Origin: Bifidobacterium sp. WK012_4_13
Lineage (GTDB): Bacteria; Actinomycetota; Actinomycetes; Actinomycetales; Bifidobacteriaceae
Length of the DNA: 64,000 nt
Direction of reading: 5' to 3'
NCBI RefSeq assembly: GCF_041080835.1
Contig: NZ_CP129683.1
Coordinates: 620,001 to 684,000, forward strand
How positions within the stretch are numbered: position 1 is the stretch's first letter; each line of letters begins with the position of its first letter. The position numbers and the translations under genes are program-made. The notes under the pieces are model-generated. The model did no database searches and was not told where the DNA came from. It saw nothing but the letters and a program-made list of their open reading frames with translations. Shown here piece after piece: positions 8,713 to 19,193 of this stretch.

Positions 8713-10041
8713 TCACCCTGCGACAGATACCGTTCGTCGCGCCTCGCCATGCCTGATAAAGGGCATACAGCTCAATGCCATCATGAAGAACACTGCGGCA
8801 TAAAGGAATATCCAGCGGTATTCCCCCGTCCATTCCTCGATTGCGCCGAAGAGCACCGGGCTTATCACAGCGCCTGCCGAGGTGGCGAGATAGTAGTATG
8901 CGGTCATGGTTCCGGTATGTTCCGCCCCTCCGAGCTCGGCGATCCATGGCAGCGCATTCACGAAGACCAAGGTCAGCACGATCCCGAAAAGCAGGGCGGC
9001 AGGAATTATCAATTCGCGGCTGCCGATCCATGGCATCGGCAGAAACGCGATGACCGCGATTCCCAGGCCGACGCTCATCGTCGCCTTACGGCCGATATGC
9101 ATCGCGATGATGCCGGCAAACACGGCGAATACTATCGAGCCGGCGGCATAGAACGCGAGCGCGCTCGTTGCCGAAGACGCTCGAATATGCAAGTCATGGG
9201 TCGCATACAGTGTGAAGTACGTTTCCAAGGAGTTGATGCCTATGGTATAGAGGAAGATCACCAGCATGATCAGTACGAAGCTTCGTCTCTCGTCTGACTT
9301 GAGATGCAGCCGGGGAACGATCGCTTCCTTGAACCGCTTCCAGGGCCGGACTCTCGGCACATCCTGGCAGCTTCCACGACGGAACTCCGCAGGCTCCTTC
9401 ACCATCGTGACCAATGCGACGATCGCGATGGCTATGATGACCGCACCCGCTGCGAATGCAGCTGCCATGCCACATCGCTTGAGCAGCAGGCTTGCGCCCA
9501 CAAGAGCCGTCACCGCACCGATCGAGCCCATCAGATTGATGATGCCATTCGCCTTGCTGCGCTGTGCGGACGGTGTCACATCCGGCATGAGTGCAACGAC
9601 AGGGGCCCTCCACATGGCCATCAGCACCGCATATACGACGACTGAAAGCACCGTTATCGCAACGCCTTGCGAGATCCCCACGACGAACAGAGCGACCGCG
9701 CATATCGGTGCTATGAACATCGCGAATGGCAGCCTTCTCCCCCATCGTGTGCGAACGGAATCGGAGAGAATGCCGAACAGGGGCTGGATGGTAAGCGCAC
9801 AGACGTTATCGATGCCCATGATCAGCCCAACGACCATGGTCGGCAGGGCAAGGTCCTTGAGCTTCAGAGGAACGTATGCGTTGTATATCGCCCAAGCCGC
9901 TGAAATGGCGAACATGCCGAATCCAATGGCAAAGACTCTGCCGAAGTCAAGACCTCGAACGGATTGTCTGCCCGATGGCAGCGCAGAGGTGCCTGATCTT
10001 TCCCCAAGAGTTCCAGCGAGCACCGAATTCTCTGCAGTCAT
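8713..10041 (-). CDS. Major facilitator superfamily transporter (SLC45/sugar-cation type)
   Basis: A 442-aa MFS protein with about twelve membrane segments and a central cytoplasmic loop (near residues 205-235). The MFS signature after helix 2 is clear: FGILSDSVRTRWGRRLPF. The overall pattern resembles the SLC45/sugar-cation symporter branch used by bifidobacteria for oligosaccharide or polyol uptake, but the substrate is not readable. Repeat copy A lies just upstream of its start, in its probable promoter region. Confidence 0.85.
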   Translation of the reverse strand: MTAENSVLAGTLGERSGTSALPSGRQSVRGLDFGRVFAIGFGMFAISAAWAIYNAYVPLKLKDLALPTMVVGLIMGIDNVCALTIQPLFGILSDSVRTRWGRRLPFAMFIAPICAVALFVVGISQGVAITVLSVVVYAVLMAMWRAPVVALMPDVTPSAQRSKANGIINLMGSIGAVTALVGASLLLKRCGMAAAFAAGAVIIAIAIVALVTMVKEPAEFRRGSCQDVPRVRPWKRFKEAIVPRLHLKSDERRSFVLIMLVIFLYTIGINSLETYFTLYATHDLHIRASSATSALAFYAAGSIVFAVFAGIIAMHIGRKATMSVGLGIAVIAFLPMPWIGSRELIIPAALLFGIVLTLVFVNALPWIAELGGAEHTGTMTAYYYLATSAGAVISPVLFGAIEEWTGEYRWIFLYAAVFFMMALSCMPFIRHGEARRTVSVAG

Positions 10042-10149
10042 GCCTCAATGGTGCTTCGGTCACGAAGACAAGGCGCATATTTGCCGCGACGTGAGCGTGA
10101 ATTCCAGATGAATTCCAGGAATTTCGGACAATGAAGAACCTGCATGCAA

Positions 10150-10249
10150 GTTTTTGGCACTTGTCGAAGTATGCATCGGGTTTTTTGGCGTTCCTGCAAC
10201 GCAGAAAGGCCCCAAATCGACTGTATATACTTCGGCAAGTGCCAAAAAC
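10150..10249. repeat. Long inverted repeat, copy A
   Basis: Arms 10150-10172 and 10227-10249 are 23 nt each and complementary throughout, apart from one position that would be a G-U pair in RNA. The arm core is GTTTTTGGCACTTG then CGAAGTAT. The 54-nt centre holds a second, imperfect dyad containing TTTTTTGGCGTTCCTGC. It sits between the end of cmk-der and the start of the MFS gene, both on the minus strand. Three relatives occur at 14918, 32927 and 34244. Confidence 0.9.
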
Positions 10250-10284
10250 TCATGAACTCGTCAGAGGAAGGCCATGATTCGATC

Positions 10285-12411
10285 CTATTTTCGATGCTTT
10301 TCACGAATGTTGACGGAAATCTGCATCGGCGAACCTTCGAAGCCGAACTCCTCCCGCAGACAGCGCTCGATATAGCGACGGTAGCCATGCTCGAGGAACC
10401 CTGTCGCGAATATCACGAATCGCGGAGGCCTCGTCGATGCCTGTGTCGCGAAAAGCACTCTTGGCTGCTTGCCGCCACGCAGAGGGTGTGGGTGGGCTGC
10501 CTGAATCTTGCCGAGGAATGCATTCAGCTTGCCTGTTGGGATGCGCTTGTCCCATGATTCCAAGGCTGTGTTCATAGCAGAGGTCAGGCGATTGGTGTGC
10601 CATCCGGTCAACGCGGAAAGATTCACTCTCTGAGCCCATGTGACGCGTTCGAATTCCGTCTCCCACAATCGTTCAAGACGCTTGCGTCCGAATTCATCAA
10701 GCAGGTCCCACTTGTTGAATACCAGGACGATTGCCCGTCCAGCATCGACCGCCTGGCTCATTATCTTCAAGTCCTGGTCTGAAATCGGCTGGGAAACATC
10801 GAAGAGCACAAGAGCCAGTTCGCTTCGTTCGAGCGCAGCCTGCGTGCGAAGGCTCGAATAGTAGTCCGCTCCGGAGACCCTGTGCATGCGACGCTTGATA
10901 CCCGCTGTATCGATGAAAAGCCAGTCTTCGTCGTTGATGTTGACGACCTCGTCGATTGGATCGCGCGTGGTGCCTGCCAGGTCATTCACCACCGCCCGCT
11001 CTTCCTGAGCCAGCTGGTTCAGAAGCGAGGACTTCCCGACGTTAGGACGTCCGACCAGTGCAATCCGTCGCAGGTGGGTTGGTGTGAGCAGACCCGAAGT
11101 ATGCTTCGTCTTCGCGAGGGTATCCATGGCGATGTCAAGAAGCTCACCTATGCCACGGCCATGCATCGCGGAGATCGGGTATGGCTCCCCCATGCCCAGT
11201 TTCCAGAACTCCGCAGCCATATATTCGGCGTCAGCGCCATCAACCTTGTTCACCGCGAGCACGATGGGCTTTCCCGATGCACGAAGCATGGCGACCATGC
11301 GTTCATCGCTCGCTGTCATGCCCACCTGGCCGTCAACTACCAGAACGACTGCGTCCGAAAGTCCGACAGCGATCTCCGCCTGAGAGGCGACCGCTGAATC
11401 GATGCCTTCGACACCAGCCTCCCAGCCACCGGTATCCACTATCTTGAAGTTGGTTCCGGCCCATTCGGCATCGTAGCTCACCCGGTCGCGCGTGACCCCC
11501 GGGGTGTCTTCGACGACGGCGACTCGACGACCAAGGATGCGATTCACCAAGGTGGATTTGCCGACGTTGGGCCGACCCACGATCGCGAGGACGCCGACCT
11601 GCTGCCTGGGCCGATCCTCCACATCCTGCGCGGGACCTGACGATGCGATAAGGTCGCGATCCTGGTCCTCTAGGTCATATCCCTCAAGGTTCGCGGCATA
11701 GTCCTCGTAGGAGCGAAGCTCTTCGGCATCCTCTACCAGCCCGATCAGGACATCGAGAGTCTGCTTGAAGTCCATATCGGAGTTGTCTACCGTAGTGACG
11801 CCGTCGGATGCCTTCAGGAAGCTCGTCACCTTCGAATCCGCCCTGTCGCGAGCGGCGACGTCATCCGTGCCGATGCCCTGGACCGACTGACCGAGTCTGC
11901 GCGCCTCACGCACTTCCTCACGAGCCGTCAGCAGCACACGAACCTCTGCATCAGGGGCGACCACTGTGGTGATGTCGCGGCCTTCGGCGACGATTCCTGC
12001 TCCGTGCGAATATGAGCTCTCGTCGTTCTCTGCGGCGATGTATGCCTTCTGAGCTGCTATCAGGACATGCCGAACCGGAATGATGCTCGACACCGTCGAG
12101 ACATGAGACGACACCTCAGAGGAACGGATGTCCTCGGAAATATCCTGCCCATCGACCGTGATTCCGGCTCTATCCGGATCCAGGTCAATGTCGATATGTC
12201 CCTGAGCGAACAGATCGGCGACCGTCTCGGTAATCTGACGCTCATCGGCTTCGGAGCCATCCAGATCCAATCCCTGCTTCATGCACCACCACGCGCTGGC
12301 ACGATACATCGCACCCGTATCGAGATACGCGAAACCGAAATGCCTGGCCAGCGCCTTCGACGTGGATGACTTGCCAACCCCCGCGGGTCCATCGATTGCA
12401 ACGCGAATCAT
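10285..12411 (-). CDS. cmk-der: Fused cytidylate kinase - ribosome biogenesis GTPase Der
   Basis: A single 708-aa frame joins two proteins. Residues 1 to about 225 are CMP kinase (P-loop [25 protein letters not shown]), which phosphorylates CMP/dCMP. A linker of about 45 residues leads to Der, with two tandem GTPase domains (GRPNVGKS at about 279-286 and 454-461; NKVD and NKWD base-recognition motifs; [10 protein letters not shown]) and a C-terminal KH-like domain. Der acts in 50S ribosome assembly. The fusion is known in bifidobacteria, so this is not an assembly artefact. Its ATG overlaps the stop of the upstream pseudouridine synthase (ATGA), implying translational coupling. Confidence 0.95.
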   Translation of the reverse strand: MIRVAIDGPAGVGKSSTSKALARHFGFAYLDTGAMYRASAWWCMKQGLDLDGSEADERQITETVADLFAQGHIDIDLDPDRAGITVDGQDISEDIRSSEVSSHVSTVSSIIPVRHVLIAAQKAYIAAENDESSYSHGAGIVAEGRDITTVVAPDAEVRVLLTAREEVREARRLGQSVQGIGTDDVAARDRADSKVTSFLKASDGVTTVDNSDMDFKQTLDVLIGLVEDAEELRSYEDYAANLEGYDLEDQDRDLIASSGPAQDVEDRPRQQVGVLAIVGRPNVGKSTLVNRILGRRVAVVEDTPGVTRDRVSYDAEWAGTNFKIVDTGGWEAGVEGIDSAVASQAEIAVGLSDAVVLVVDGQVGMTASDERMVAMLRASGKPIVLAVNKVDGADAEYMAAEFWKLGMGEPYPISAMHGRGIGELLDIAMDTLAKTKHTSGLLTPTHLRRIALVGRPNVGKSSLLNQLAQEERAVVNDLAGTTRDPIDEVVNINDEDWLFIDTAGIKRRMHRVSGADYYSSLRTQAALERSELALVLFDVSQPISDQDLKIMSQAVDAGRAIVLVFNKWDLLDEFGRKRLERLWETEFERVTWAQRVNLSALTGWHTNRLTSAMNTALESWDKRIPTGKLNAFLGKIQAAHPHPLRGGKQPRVLFATQASTRPPRFVIFATGFLEHGYRRYIERCLREEFGFEGSPMQISVNIREKHRK

Positions 12412-13181
12412 AGCTCAACCGCCTTTTCGAGTGATTTCAGCTCGACCTGTGACATGATGCGGAATGAGCCAGGCTTGACATCGCCAAGCTTGATGGGTCC
12501 AATCTGCACGCGGACGAGACGCCTGACAGGGAATCCTATGGCTCCGAAGGCCCTTCTGACTATACGGTTCCTACCGGAGTGCAGAATGACCTTGACGATC
12601 GTATGCTCACGATTCTGGTCGATTATCGCGCAATGGTCGAAGGAAATGACGCCATCCTTGAGACGAACGCCCTGGGTGACGAGACGGCGGCAGACGTTTC
12701 CTCCGATCTTTCCTTCGATCGTGGCGATATATGTCTTCTTGACCTGATACTTGGGATGCATCACGTGCTGCGCAAGCTCGCCGTCATCGGTCATCAGAAT
12801 CAGGCCCTCTGAATCGTAGTCAAGCCTTCCCATGTGGAATACGCGCTCATATTTGTCGCCGATGATGTCCCGCAGGGTGAAGCGCCCCTTGGGATCGTCC
12901 ATCGTCGACAGCACCTTCTTCGGCTTGTTCAGAATCAGGGTGATATGTCTATCGTTCACATGGATTCTCGAACCATCGACGCGAATCTGCTGATGTTTCG
13001 GATCCACACGTGAACCAAGCTCAGTAACCAGTTCCCCATCGACTTCGACCCGGCCCTCGGTTATGATCTGTTCACATTTCCGTCGTGAACCAAATCCTGC
13101 TTGGGCCAGAATCTTCTGCAGACGAATTCCATCTTCGTTTTGATCGTTTGCCTTGTAGGCATGTTCATAAGAGTGAGGCAT
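12408..13181 (-). CDS. Pseudouridine synthase, RsuA/RluB family
   Basis: A 257-aa pseudouridine synthase. The N-terminal S4 RNA-binding domain ([20 protein letters not shown]) precedes the catalytic domain with the Asp-containing [19 protein letters not shown] motif and KTYIATIEG. RluB-type enzymes modify 23S rRNA; RsuA modifies 16S. The precise target is not fixed by sequence alone. The ATG at 13181 has GGGAG 4 nt upstream; the frame is open to a TTG at 13259 without a ribosome site. It overlaps cmk-der by 4 nt and is divergent from the aquaporin gene. Confidence 0.92.
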   Translation of the reverse strand: MPHSYEHAYKANDQNEDGIRLQKILAQAGFGSRRKCEQIITEGRVEVDGELVTELGSRVDPKHQQIRVDGSRIHVNDRHITLILNKPKKVLSTMDDPKGRFTLRDIIGDKYERVFHMGRLDYDSEGLILMTDDGELAQHVMHPKYQVKKTYIATIEGKIGGNVCRRLVTQGVRLKDGVISFDHCAIIDQNREHTIVKVILHSGRNRIVRRAFGAIGFPVRRLVRVQIGPIKLGDVKPGSFRIMSQVELKSLEKAVEL

Positions 13182-13322
13182 CGTTCTCCCAACGTGGCCG
13201 CTCGGTGATGCTCGACGAGCATCCGTTGACTTATCCACAATACCGATAGAGCGGTACAAGCAGATACTGCTATCATGACAAGCGTCCCTTTCTATGATTT
13301 CATAATGATTTAAGGAAATGTA

Positions 13323-14390
13323 ATGTCAGAAAACCTCGATCAGGTTTATTCCACAAGCACTCCTTCGCAAAAGCCCCATATCGGCGTTCGAGTCGGTGCC
13401 GAACTCGTTGGCACGTATTTCGTATGCGTCATGCTCTTTGTCGTCGGAACGCTCGGTCAAGTGCTGTATGGTGCGAACACGCTGCTCATCGCCGTTTCCA
13501 CCGCTGCCTCATATGGCATCGTGAGCGCAATACTAGGCAAGCTGTCAGGAGCTCATTACAACCCTGCGGTAACCGTCGCGGCACTTTTCACGGCGAAGAT
13601 CTCTTGGCTGGACGCACTGCTTTACATCGTCGCTCAGGTCGTTGGTGCAATCGCTGCCGCAGCTACGGTCGTGGGCATACTGCCTTCGTCAAGCTCGATT
13701 CCCGACAAGACCTGGCTCACCTATGTAGTGAACGGATTCGACAAGGGCTCGACGTCCAACAGCATCCTTGCCCAGACTGAAATCACCTTCAACATCACGA
13801 TGGCGATCGTCGTCGAACTGATTGCCAGCATCGTCGTCATCGCTGCCGCCGTGAAGACACTTCGCTCCGACGGTGAAGCGGAGAAAAACCACTCGCTGAT
13901 CATGGCAGTCGCGTACGGCATCGGCGCTGCAGTGACATTCCCCATCACAGGTGCAAGCATGAATCCTGCACGCTCGACAGGCATCGCGCTCATCGCACAG
14001 AACAAGGGTCTGGATCAATACCCGCTTCAGCAGCTTTGGATCTTCTGGGTATGCCCTCTTCTCGCTGCGGCCATCGTGTCCCTTGTCATCATCTTGCTCA
14101 ACATGCTGAAGGCTGCACAGACAAGCAAGGCACTAGCTGACGAGATCGCGGCCGATGAACAGGCCGGATTCGAGGATTCCGAAGGCGTGGACCCCTCTGC
14201 CGAAGACTTCCAGCAAGATGGTCAGGTCGAGGATGCCACGTATCAGGGCTCCGACGACGCAGACGGCGACAATGCCGATGCGGCCGAGGAGGACGGTTCC
14301 TTCGGTTCAGAGAAGGAGCCAGACGCTGAAGAAGGTGGAGAGAAGCCCGATTCCCCAGCAGATACTGATGAAGGCGTCAAATCCAACTGA
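13323..14390 (+). CDS. MIP-family aquaporin/glycerol channel with acidic C-terminal tail
   Basis: A six-helix MIP channel. Both pore motifs are present (HYNPAVTVAAL around residue 80; GASMNPARSTGIAL around 218). The channel core ends near residue 270 and is followed by an 80-residue tail very rich in Glu, Asp, Gly and Ser, not usual for the family. An AAGGAAATGTA ribosome site precedes the ATG. The last 84 bp lie antisense to the end of the DUF3017 gene. Water versus glycerol selectivity is not decided here. Confidence 0.92.
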   Translation: MSENLDQVYSTSTPSQKPHIGVRVGAELVGTYFVCVMLFVVGTLGQVLYGANTLLIAVSTAASYGIVSAILGKLSGAHYNPAVTVAALFTAKISWLDALLYIVAQVVGAIAAAATVVGILPSSSSIPDKTWLTYVVNGFDKGSTSNSILAQTEITFNITMAIVVELIASIVVIAAAVKTLRSDGEAEKNHSLIMAVAYGIGAAVTFPITGASMNPARSTGIALIAQNKGLDQYPLQQLWIFWVCPLLAAAIVSLVIILLNMLKAAQTSKALADEIAADEQAGFEDSEGVDPSAEDFQQDGQVEDATYQGSDDADGDNADAAEEDGSFGSEKEPDAEEGGEKPDSPADTDEGVKSN

Positions 14391-14666
14391 ACGTACCTTC
14401 CAAGGGCTTCGCTGACGTAGGATGATACGCAGCAGGCCAAGGACGATGGCCGCAACCGATATTATTATCGTTGCGGCCATTTGATGCCTCAGCACCGCAA
14501 GCAGCGTGCAGCATGCGACTACGCCAAGCACGATCCATTCGAAGGCAGGCGAACCTTCATGGCTTTCGGAGACGAAGGGGTGCCTGCGCATTTGGATTTT
14601 TCCGCTTTCCTCTAGGGGCTCGGTGCGGTGGGTCTCGGTATGACTGTGTGGTTCATAAGCACTCAT
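14307..14666 (-). CDS. DUF3017-family small membrane protein
   Basis: A 119-aa protein with a polar N-terminus of about 40 residues and three hydrophobic helices, ending in a LLSTFFSVWLLL anchor. Length, topology and proximity to purH fit the actinobacterial DUF3017 family, of unknown function. The start (ATG 14666) has only a weak GAG-type ribosome site. The 3' end overlaps the end of the convergent aquaporin gene by 84 bp, so neither gene has room for a terminator before the other's coding region. Confidence 0.7.
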   Translation of the reverse strand: MSAYEPHSHTETHRTEPLEESGKIQMRRHPFVSESHEGSPAFEWIVLGVVACCTLLAVLRHQMAATIIISVAAIVLGLLRIILRQRSPWKVRSVGFDAFISICWGIGLLSTFFSVWLLL

Positions 14667-14788
14667 TACATCTCATTTCGTTCATCTTTTTCGTTCATCA
14701 TTTTCATTCACATTTGCTGCAATGCAGCAGCCTGCGACGACCTGCAACGGCACCGCAGTGCATTGCGGCGGCTTATGCCTCTGCCTCG

Positions 14789-14872
14789 GTCTCCACAATC
14801 GTCTCCACAATCGTCTCCTTAACCATCTCCGCCACCATCTCCACGATCATCTCCACCATGGCCACTACCATG
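14789..14872. repeat. Tandem array, 7 x 12 bp
   Basis: Seven 12-bp units based on ATCTCCACNATC run from 14789 to 14872, the first two identical and later ones diverged. On the minus strand one frame reads as a four-residue period (VETI, VEMV, AEMV, KETI) ending in a TAA at 14773-14775. This may be a small repetitive peptide gene or just an open frame through a non-coding array. Confidence 0.8.
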
Positions 14873-14917
14873 CCCTCTACCTTGAAGCTTACCTGCACGC
14901 TTGCATTCGCTCCAGCT

Positions 14918-15043
14918 GACGAGCTTGCAAGTTTTTGGCACTTCATCAAGTATCGAGAGCCTTTTCCCTTGAATTCCCCACCATGGAAAAGCCAAAAATC
15001 AGAGTTTGTACTTGAGGAAGTGCCAAAAACTTGCAAGCTCGTC
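14918..15043. repeat. Long inverted repeat, copy B
   Basis: The longest member: arms 14918-14952 and 15009-15043, 35 nt with one mismatch. The core GTTTTTGGCACTTC is shared with copy A, while the distal part (CATCAAGTA / TACTTGAGG) and the outer part (GACGAGCTTGCAA) differ from copy A yet still pair within this copy. The 56-nt centre contains CCATGGAAAAGCCAAAAATC, whose reverse complement resembles the centre of copies A and C. Confidence 0.92.
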
Positions 15044-15140
15044 CGAAAACTGCAATATGAATGGCGCGAAACGGCCCGAAATGCCCTGCTTTGTGCGAAT
15101 ATGAGCGAAAGCGTTCACCAATGCACGCAGATATGCAATC

Positions 15141-15171
15141 GACCCGATTCTCCCAGTCTGAGAATCGGGTC
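15141..15171. terminator. Hairpin downstream of purH
   Basis: A perfect 12-bp stem (15141-15152 / 15160-15171) with a 7-nt loop lies 38 bp past the purH stop. It is a likely end of the long minus-strand transcript, although no T tract follows. Confidence 0.5.
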
Positions 15172-15208
15172 GAAGCGGTTGAAGGAAGCTATCCGGAGTG
15201 TGTCGACT

Positions 15209-16828
15209 TCAGTGGAAGAAATGACGGGTTCCGGTCACATACATCGTGACGCCCGCCTTGTGCGCCGCCTCGAAGACAGCCTCATCTCGAATCGAGCCAC
15301 CCGGCTGGACCACGGCCTTCACGCCTGCATTCGCAAGAATCTCAAAGCCATCCGGGAACGGGAAGAATGCGTCTGAGGCCGCTACCGCTCCCATGGTGCG
15401 ATTGGCACCATCCGCCAAGGTGTTCGCCCTGGTGACTGCCAGCTGACTTGAGTCCACTCGATTGACCTGCCCCATGCCGATGCCGACCGTCGCCTGATCT
15501 CGAGCGATGAGAATCGCATTCGACTTCACCGAACGGATCGCCCTCCATGCAAACTTCAGATCGCGCATCGTCGTCTCATCAGCCTGGCTTCCTGCCACGA
15601 GCTTCCATGACTGCGCACCGTCGCCAGGAGCGTCGATCAGGTCCTTGCCCTGCACGAGCATGCCACCGTCTATCTGACGGAGCTGATGCTGGTCCCTCGG
15701 CGGATTGGCGACCTTGAGAATGCGAAGGTTCTTTTTGGTCTGCAACAATGCCAATGCATCATCGTCATAGTCCGGAGCTACGATCACCTCCGTGAAGATG
15801 GGCTTGATCTGTTGAGCCATCTCAAGCGAAACCGTCGTATTGGCCGCGATGACGCCACCATACGCGCTCATCGGATCGCATGCATGGGCCTTGCGATGAG
15901 CCTCTGCCACGGTTTTTCCGATGGCCAGACCGCATGGATTTGAATGCTTGTCAACGGCGACGGCGATGCTGGGCACGAAATCCCAGACACTGCGCCATGC
16001 GGAGTCAGCATCCACATAGTTGTTGTAGCTCATTGGCTTTCCGCCAAGCTGCTCGGCATGCGCGAAGCCGGTCTGATTCAGTGGATCCACATAGAGGGCC
16101 GCCTGCTGGTGTGGATTCTCGCCATATCTGAGCGTATGGGCAAGATCCCATGTCCTCGAAAGCGTTGTGGAGAACGCGGGCGACGCGGTATCTGCGCCTG
16201 ATTCCTTCTGACTCACCGTCTCAGGCTCCGACCAGCGCGAAGAGGTCCATTCGGCAATGGTCGCATCGTATGCGGAGGTCTGAGCGAATGCCTTCGCTGC
16301 CAGCCATCGGCGTTCCTCAAGGCTGAAGCCCTTGCCGTTGAGCACTCGATCAGCGGCCAGCGCGTAGTCGGCAGGATCGGTGATCACTGCCACAGAGGCA
16401 TGGTTCTTTGCGGCGCCGCGAATCATGGACGGTCCGCCGATATCGATCTTCTCGATTACCTGTGCGTCGTCCGCGCCGGAACGCACGGTATCGGCAAAGG
16501 GATACAGATTGACGACGACAAGGTCGAAGGGCTTGATTCCAAGCTCCGACAGCTGACTGCGATGTTCCGGATTCGTCATGTCGGCCAGGATGCCTGAATG
16601 GATATGAGGATCCAAGGTCTTCACCCGCCCATCGAGGCTCTCGGGGAATCCCGTCACCTGTTCGACCGGAATGACATCGACACCGAGCTCCTCGAGCCTC
16701 TTCGCCGTCGAACCGGTGGAGACGACCTCGGTTCCTGCATCCTTGAAGGACCGGGCAAGCACCTCGATGCCTTCCTTATGAAAGATTGAGACCAAAGCTC
16801 GGTGAATCGGACGATAACTATCTGGCAT
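15209..16828 (-). CDS. purH: Bifunctional AICAR transformylase / IMP cyclohydrolase
   Basis: PurH (539 aa) performs the last two steps of IMP synthesis. The N-terminal cyclohydrolase shows [19 protein letters not shown] and [18 protein letters not shown]; the transformylase shows [30 protein letters not shown] and a final [14 protein letters not shown] region. Its ATG shares a base with the TAA of the DUF6350 gene (TAATG), indicating coupled translation. It is the last gene of the long minus-strand run that starts at thrS. Confidence 0.96.
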   Translation of the reverse strand: MPDSYRPIHRALVSIFHKEGIEVLARSFKDAGTEVVSTGSTAKRLEELGVDVIPVEQVTGFPESLDGRVKTLDPHIHSGILADMTNPEHRSQLSELGIKPFDLVVVNLYPFADTVRSGADDAQVIEKIDIGGPSMIRGAAKNHASVAVITDPADYALAADRVLNGKGFSLEERRWLAAKAFAQTSAYDATIAEWTSSRWSEPETVSQKESGADTASPAFSTTLSRTWDLAHTLRYGENPHQQAALYVDPLNQTGFAHAEQLGGKPMSYNNYVDADSAWRSVWDFVPSIAVAVDKHSNPCGLAIGKTVAEAHRKAHACDPMSAYGGVIAANTTVSLEMAQQIKPIFTEVIVAPDYDDDALALLQTKKNLRILKVANPPRDQHQLRQIDGGMLVQGKDLIDAPGDGAQSWKLVAGSQADETTMRDLKFAWRAIRSVKSNAILIARDQATVGIGMGQVNRVDSSQLAVTRANTLADGANRTMGAVAASDAFFPFPDGFEILANAGVKAVVQPGGSIRDEAVFEAAHKAGVTMYVTGTRHFFH

Positions 16829-18267
16829 TATGAATCCTCCTTGGCATTGGCATCAGCCTTCGAATCGCTGCTACCCAAATTTTCTGCGTGTACAAGAACC
16901 GTCGTGGATGTCTCCGTGCTGCCAAAGTCCTTGCTACTGATGACTCTGGAACTCTCCCCGGCCGATCCGGAGACAGTATCAGTCTCATGCAGACTTTCGA
17001 CATCGCCATCCTTCGCTTCCTCAGCCCGGCGATGTATGTTCGCCACCACGACATGCAATCCCACCTTGAACGCGATGATGACGGCCACCAGCACCCAGGC
17101 GAGGGTGAATCCCAGGAATGTGGGCTGAGCGACGCTGCGAATCGCCTCCTGAGTGCTCACTCCGACATGCGCCAGACGACTCTTGCCGAGCGGACCATTG
17201 CTGACGCCGTATAGGCAAAGGAAGCTCACGACGAGGAGGCTCGCGGTGATGCACAGGGCGCCTATGGGATAGGCCAGTCTGATGATCGTCTGCTTGTTGC
17301 TGATTTCATCGGCCTTGCATGTGATGATCTTCCAGGCATCGCAGCTTCGTGGATGCACTATCACCAGCAGCGCTGCGATGAAGCCGACGACCAGTGGAAT
17401 CGTCAGCACAATCGTGCGTATGACGTCATTGCTGACCTGATCCGGCAGCAGACCGAACACGGGAATGGGGGGCAGATCCGTCGACTTGCCCAGCCACATG
17501 CTGAAGTAGCCGGCATCACCGATCTGGAAATTGGAACCGGTAAGCCAGGCCAAGGCCCACATGAGTAGATTGGGCAGCCACATGAGGCAGGCGATGGTCG
17601 TCAGGATGCGTGAGCCCATGCCCATGTTGAGAAGCGTGAACAGACGCGCCATTCCTTGGTGATTGACCACTGCCCAATACACGCATGTGCAGAGCGAGAT
17701 GACAAGAAAGACCGCACTTATCAGAAGCCAGGTGATCATTCCCATGCGAACGATCAGGCGTATCTGACTGGATACGCGGCTCTGATAGAGCGACTTGAGC
17801 GCCTTGATTTCCCTCCAATCCGCGATTCCGGAAAGAAGGTATCCCAGAGAGAAGACCAGCGAGGAACGGACGAGATGAGAAGCCAGCGACCCGCTCAGGT
17901 TCACGGAAGCGTTCTGTATGAACAGCAGATTCAGAATCATCCATGTGACGAGTCCCGCGACATAGCCCAGCAACGAAGTGCCCAGACGCTGGGCAAGCTG
18001 TCGGATCAAGGCGATCAGCAGCCCCGTCAGCAGCAGTGGCGTGATGCCCAGCGTGAAGCTTCCCGAACTGAATCCGATGCCCTGGGAGAGCAGGACCACG
18101 GCCCCGGTGAGGGAAACGGTGCTGTCGGAAAGGTTGGCTCCCCCCTCCTCCATCGAGATGACGAGGAGGGTCAGAGAGATGAAAGACACAATGGCAACGG
18201 CGTATATGGCCATTGCTGCCAAGGCAATGCCCGCTCCCCGCGACCACATGTGAATCTGTCTGGTCAT
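16828..18267 (-). CDS. DUF6350-like polytopic membrane protein
   Basis: A 479-aa membrane protein with about ten hydrophobic segments and a hydrophilic C-terminus of about 70 residues rich in Ser, Asp and Thr. Position between sucD and purH is typical of the actinobacterial DUF6350 family, which has no established role. It overlaps sucD by 4 nt (ATGA) and purH by 1 nt, so it is embedded in the operon. No enzymatic motif is visible. Confidence 0.7.
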   Translation of the reverse strand: MTRQIHMWSRGAGIALAAMAIYAVAIVSFISLTLLVISMEEGGANLSDSTVSLTGAVVLLSQGIGFSSGSFTLGITPLLLTGLLIALIRQLAQRLGTSLLGYVAGLVTWMILNLLFIQNASVNLSGSLASHLVRSSLVFSLGYLLSGIADWREIKALKSLYQSRVSSQIRLIVRMGMITWLLISAVFLVISLCTCVYWAVVNHQGMARLFTLLNMGMGSRILTTIACLMWLPNLLMWALAWLTGSNFQIGDAGYFSMWLGKSTDLPPIPVFGLLPDQVSNDVIRTIVLTIPLVVGFIAALLVIVHPRSCDAWKIITCKADEISNKQTIIRLAYPIGALCITASLLVVSFLCLYGVSNGPLGKSRLAHVGVSTQEAIRSVAQPTFLGFTLAWVLVAVIIAFKVGLHVVVANIHRRAEEAKDGDVESLHETDTVSGSAGESSRVISSKDFGSTETSTTVLVHAENLGSSDSKADANAKEDS

Positions 18268-19193
18268 ATGAGCTTCTGTGTCTTCAGAACCCCGCGCATG
18301 ATATTCGCCGTTTCACCAGGAGTGCGGCCAACCTGAATGCCCACGCCTTCCAATGTCTCCTTCTTCGCCTGCGCTGTGCCCTTGTGCCCAGACACGATCG
18401 CACCCGCATGGCCCATCTGTCTGCCTTCCGGCGCGGTGAATCCTGCGACATAGGCGACGATGGGCTTGCTCATATGCTCATGAGCCCAGAGGGCGGCCTG
18501 CTGTTCAGCGTCTCCGCCTATTTCACCGATGAGCACGCAGGCCTTGGTGCGTGAATCGTCGTTGAAGGCCTGCAAAGCCTCAAGCAGTGTGGTGCCTACG
18601 ATGGGGTCTCCACCGATGCCGATGCAGGCGGTGAAGCCGATGTCCGAGAGCTCTCCCATAAGCTGATAGGTCAGCGTGCCCGACTTCGAAATCAGGCCCA
18701 GGGGGCCTGAGCCCACGATGCCGTCCGGAATTATTCCAAGATTGGTGCCCTTCGCATCCGAATCATCCGGATCTGGCAGGGTCATCAGTCCAGGACAATT
18801 CGGTCCGATGATGCGAGCACCGCGCTCTGCAGCCTTTGCAACGCAATAGGCGGTATCGAACACCGGAATGCCCTCGGTGATCACCACGATAAGCTCGATG
18901 CCGGCATCGATTGCCTCGAGCATGGCATTTTTCGCAAATCTCGGGGGGACGAAGATGACGCTGACCGAAGCGCCGGTCGCCGCTCTCGCCGCTGCGCAGT
19001 CAGCGAAGACAGGAATGTCGGTGGCTGAACCGTTGCCATCGTCGAAGCTAACCGAGCTTCCGGCCTTGCGTGGATTCACGCCGGCGACGATACGCGTACC
19101 CGCCCTGAGCATTCTCTCGGTATGGGTCATGCCCTGATGCCCTGTCATGCCTTGGACCATGACGGAAGCCCCATTTTCAACGAAGAGTGACAT
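18264..19193 (-). CDS. sucD: Succinate-CoA ligase, alpha subunit
   Basis: The alpha subunit (309 aa) binds CoA and carries the phospho-histidine. Motifs: N-terminal [35 protein letters not shown] and the active-site region [18 protein letters not shown], with the His that becomes phosphorylated. ATG at 19193 overlaps the sucC stop as TGATG and has GGAAGG 6 nt upstream. In a genus without a full TCA cycle, the enzyme probably supplies succinyl-CoA or recovers ATP from it. Confidence 0.95.
   Translation of the reverse strand: MSLFVENGASVMVQGMTGHQGMTHTERMLRAGTRIVAGVNPRKAGSSVSFDDGNGSATDIPVFADCAAARAATGASVSVIFVPPRFAKNAMLEAIDAGIELIVVITEGIPVFDTAYCVAKAAERGARIIGPNCPGLMTLPDPDDSDAKGTNLGIIPDGIVGSGPLGLISKSGTLTYQLMGELSDIGFTACIGIGGDPIVGTTLLEALQAFNDDSRTKACVLIGEIGGDAEQQAALWAHEHMSKPIVAYVAGFTAPEGRQMGHAGAIVSGHKGTAQAKKETLEGVGIQVGRTPGETANIMRGVLKTQKLI

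Larger units (their letters stand above)
14667..15208. other. Gene-poor interval between DUF3017 and purH
   Basis: This 540-bp stretch holds a short 12-bp tandem array, long inverted repeat copy B, and a 12-bp terminator-like stem before purH's end. A minus-strand frame (14773 up to about 15036) reads through the array, but its start would lie in the repeat and has no ribosome site. I assign no gene with confidence. Confidence 0.6.

Noticed and set aside
10150..10249. Rho-independent terminator for cmk-der
   Set aside because: The stem is far longer than a terminator, ends in A-rich rather than T-rich sequence on both strands, and belongs to a repeat family also found elsewhere.
14471..15376. 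301-codon plus-strand frame through the DUF3017-purH gap
   Set aside because: It overlaps DUF3017 and purH on the opposite strand and passes through both repeats; no ribosome site or domain.
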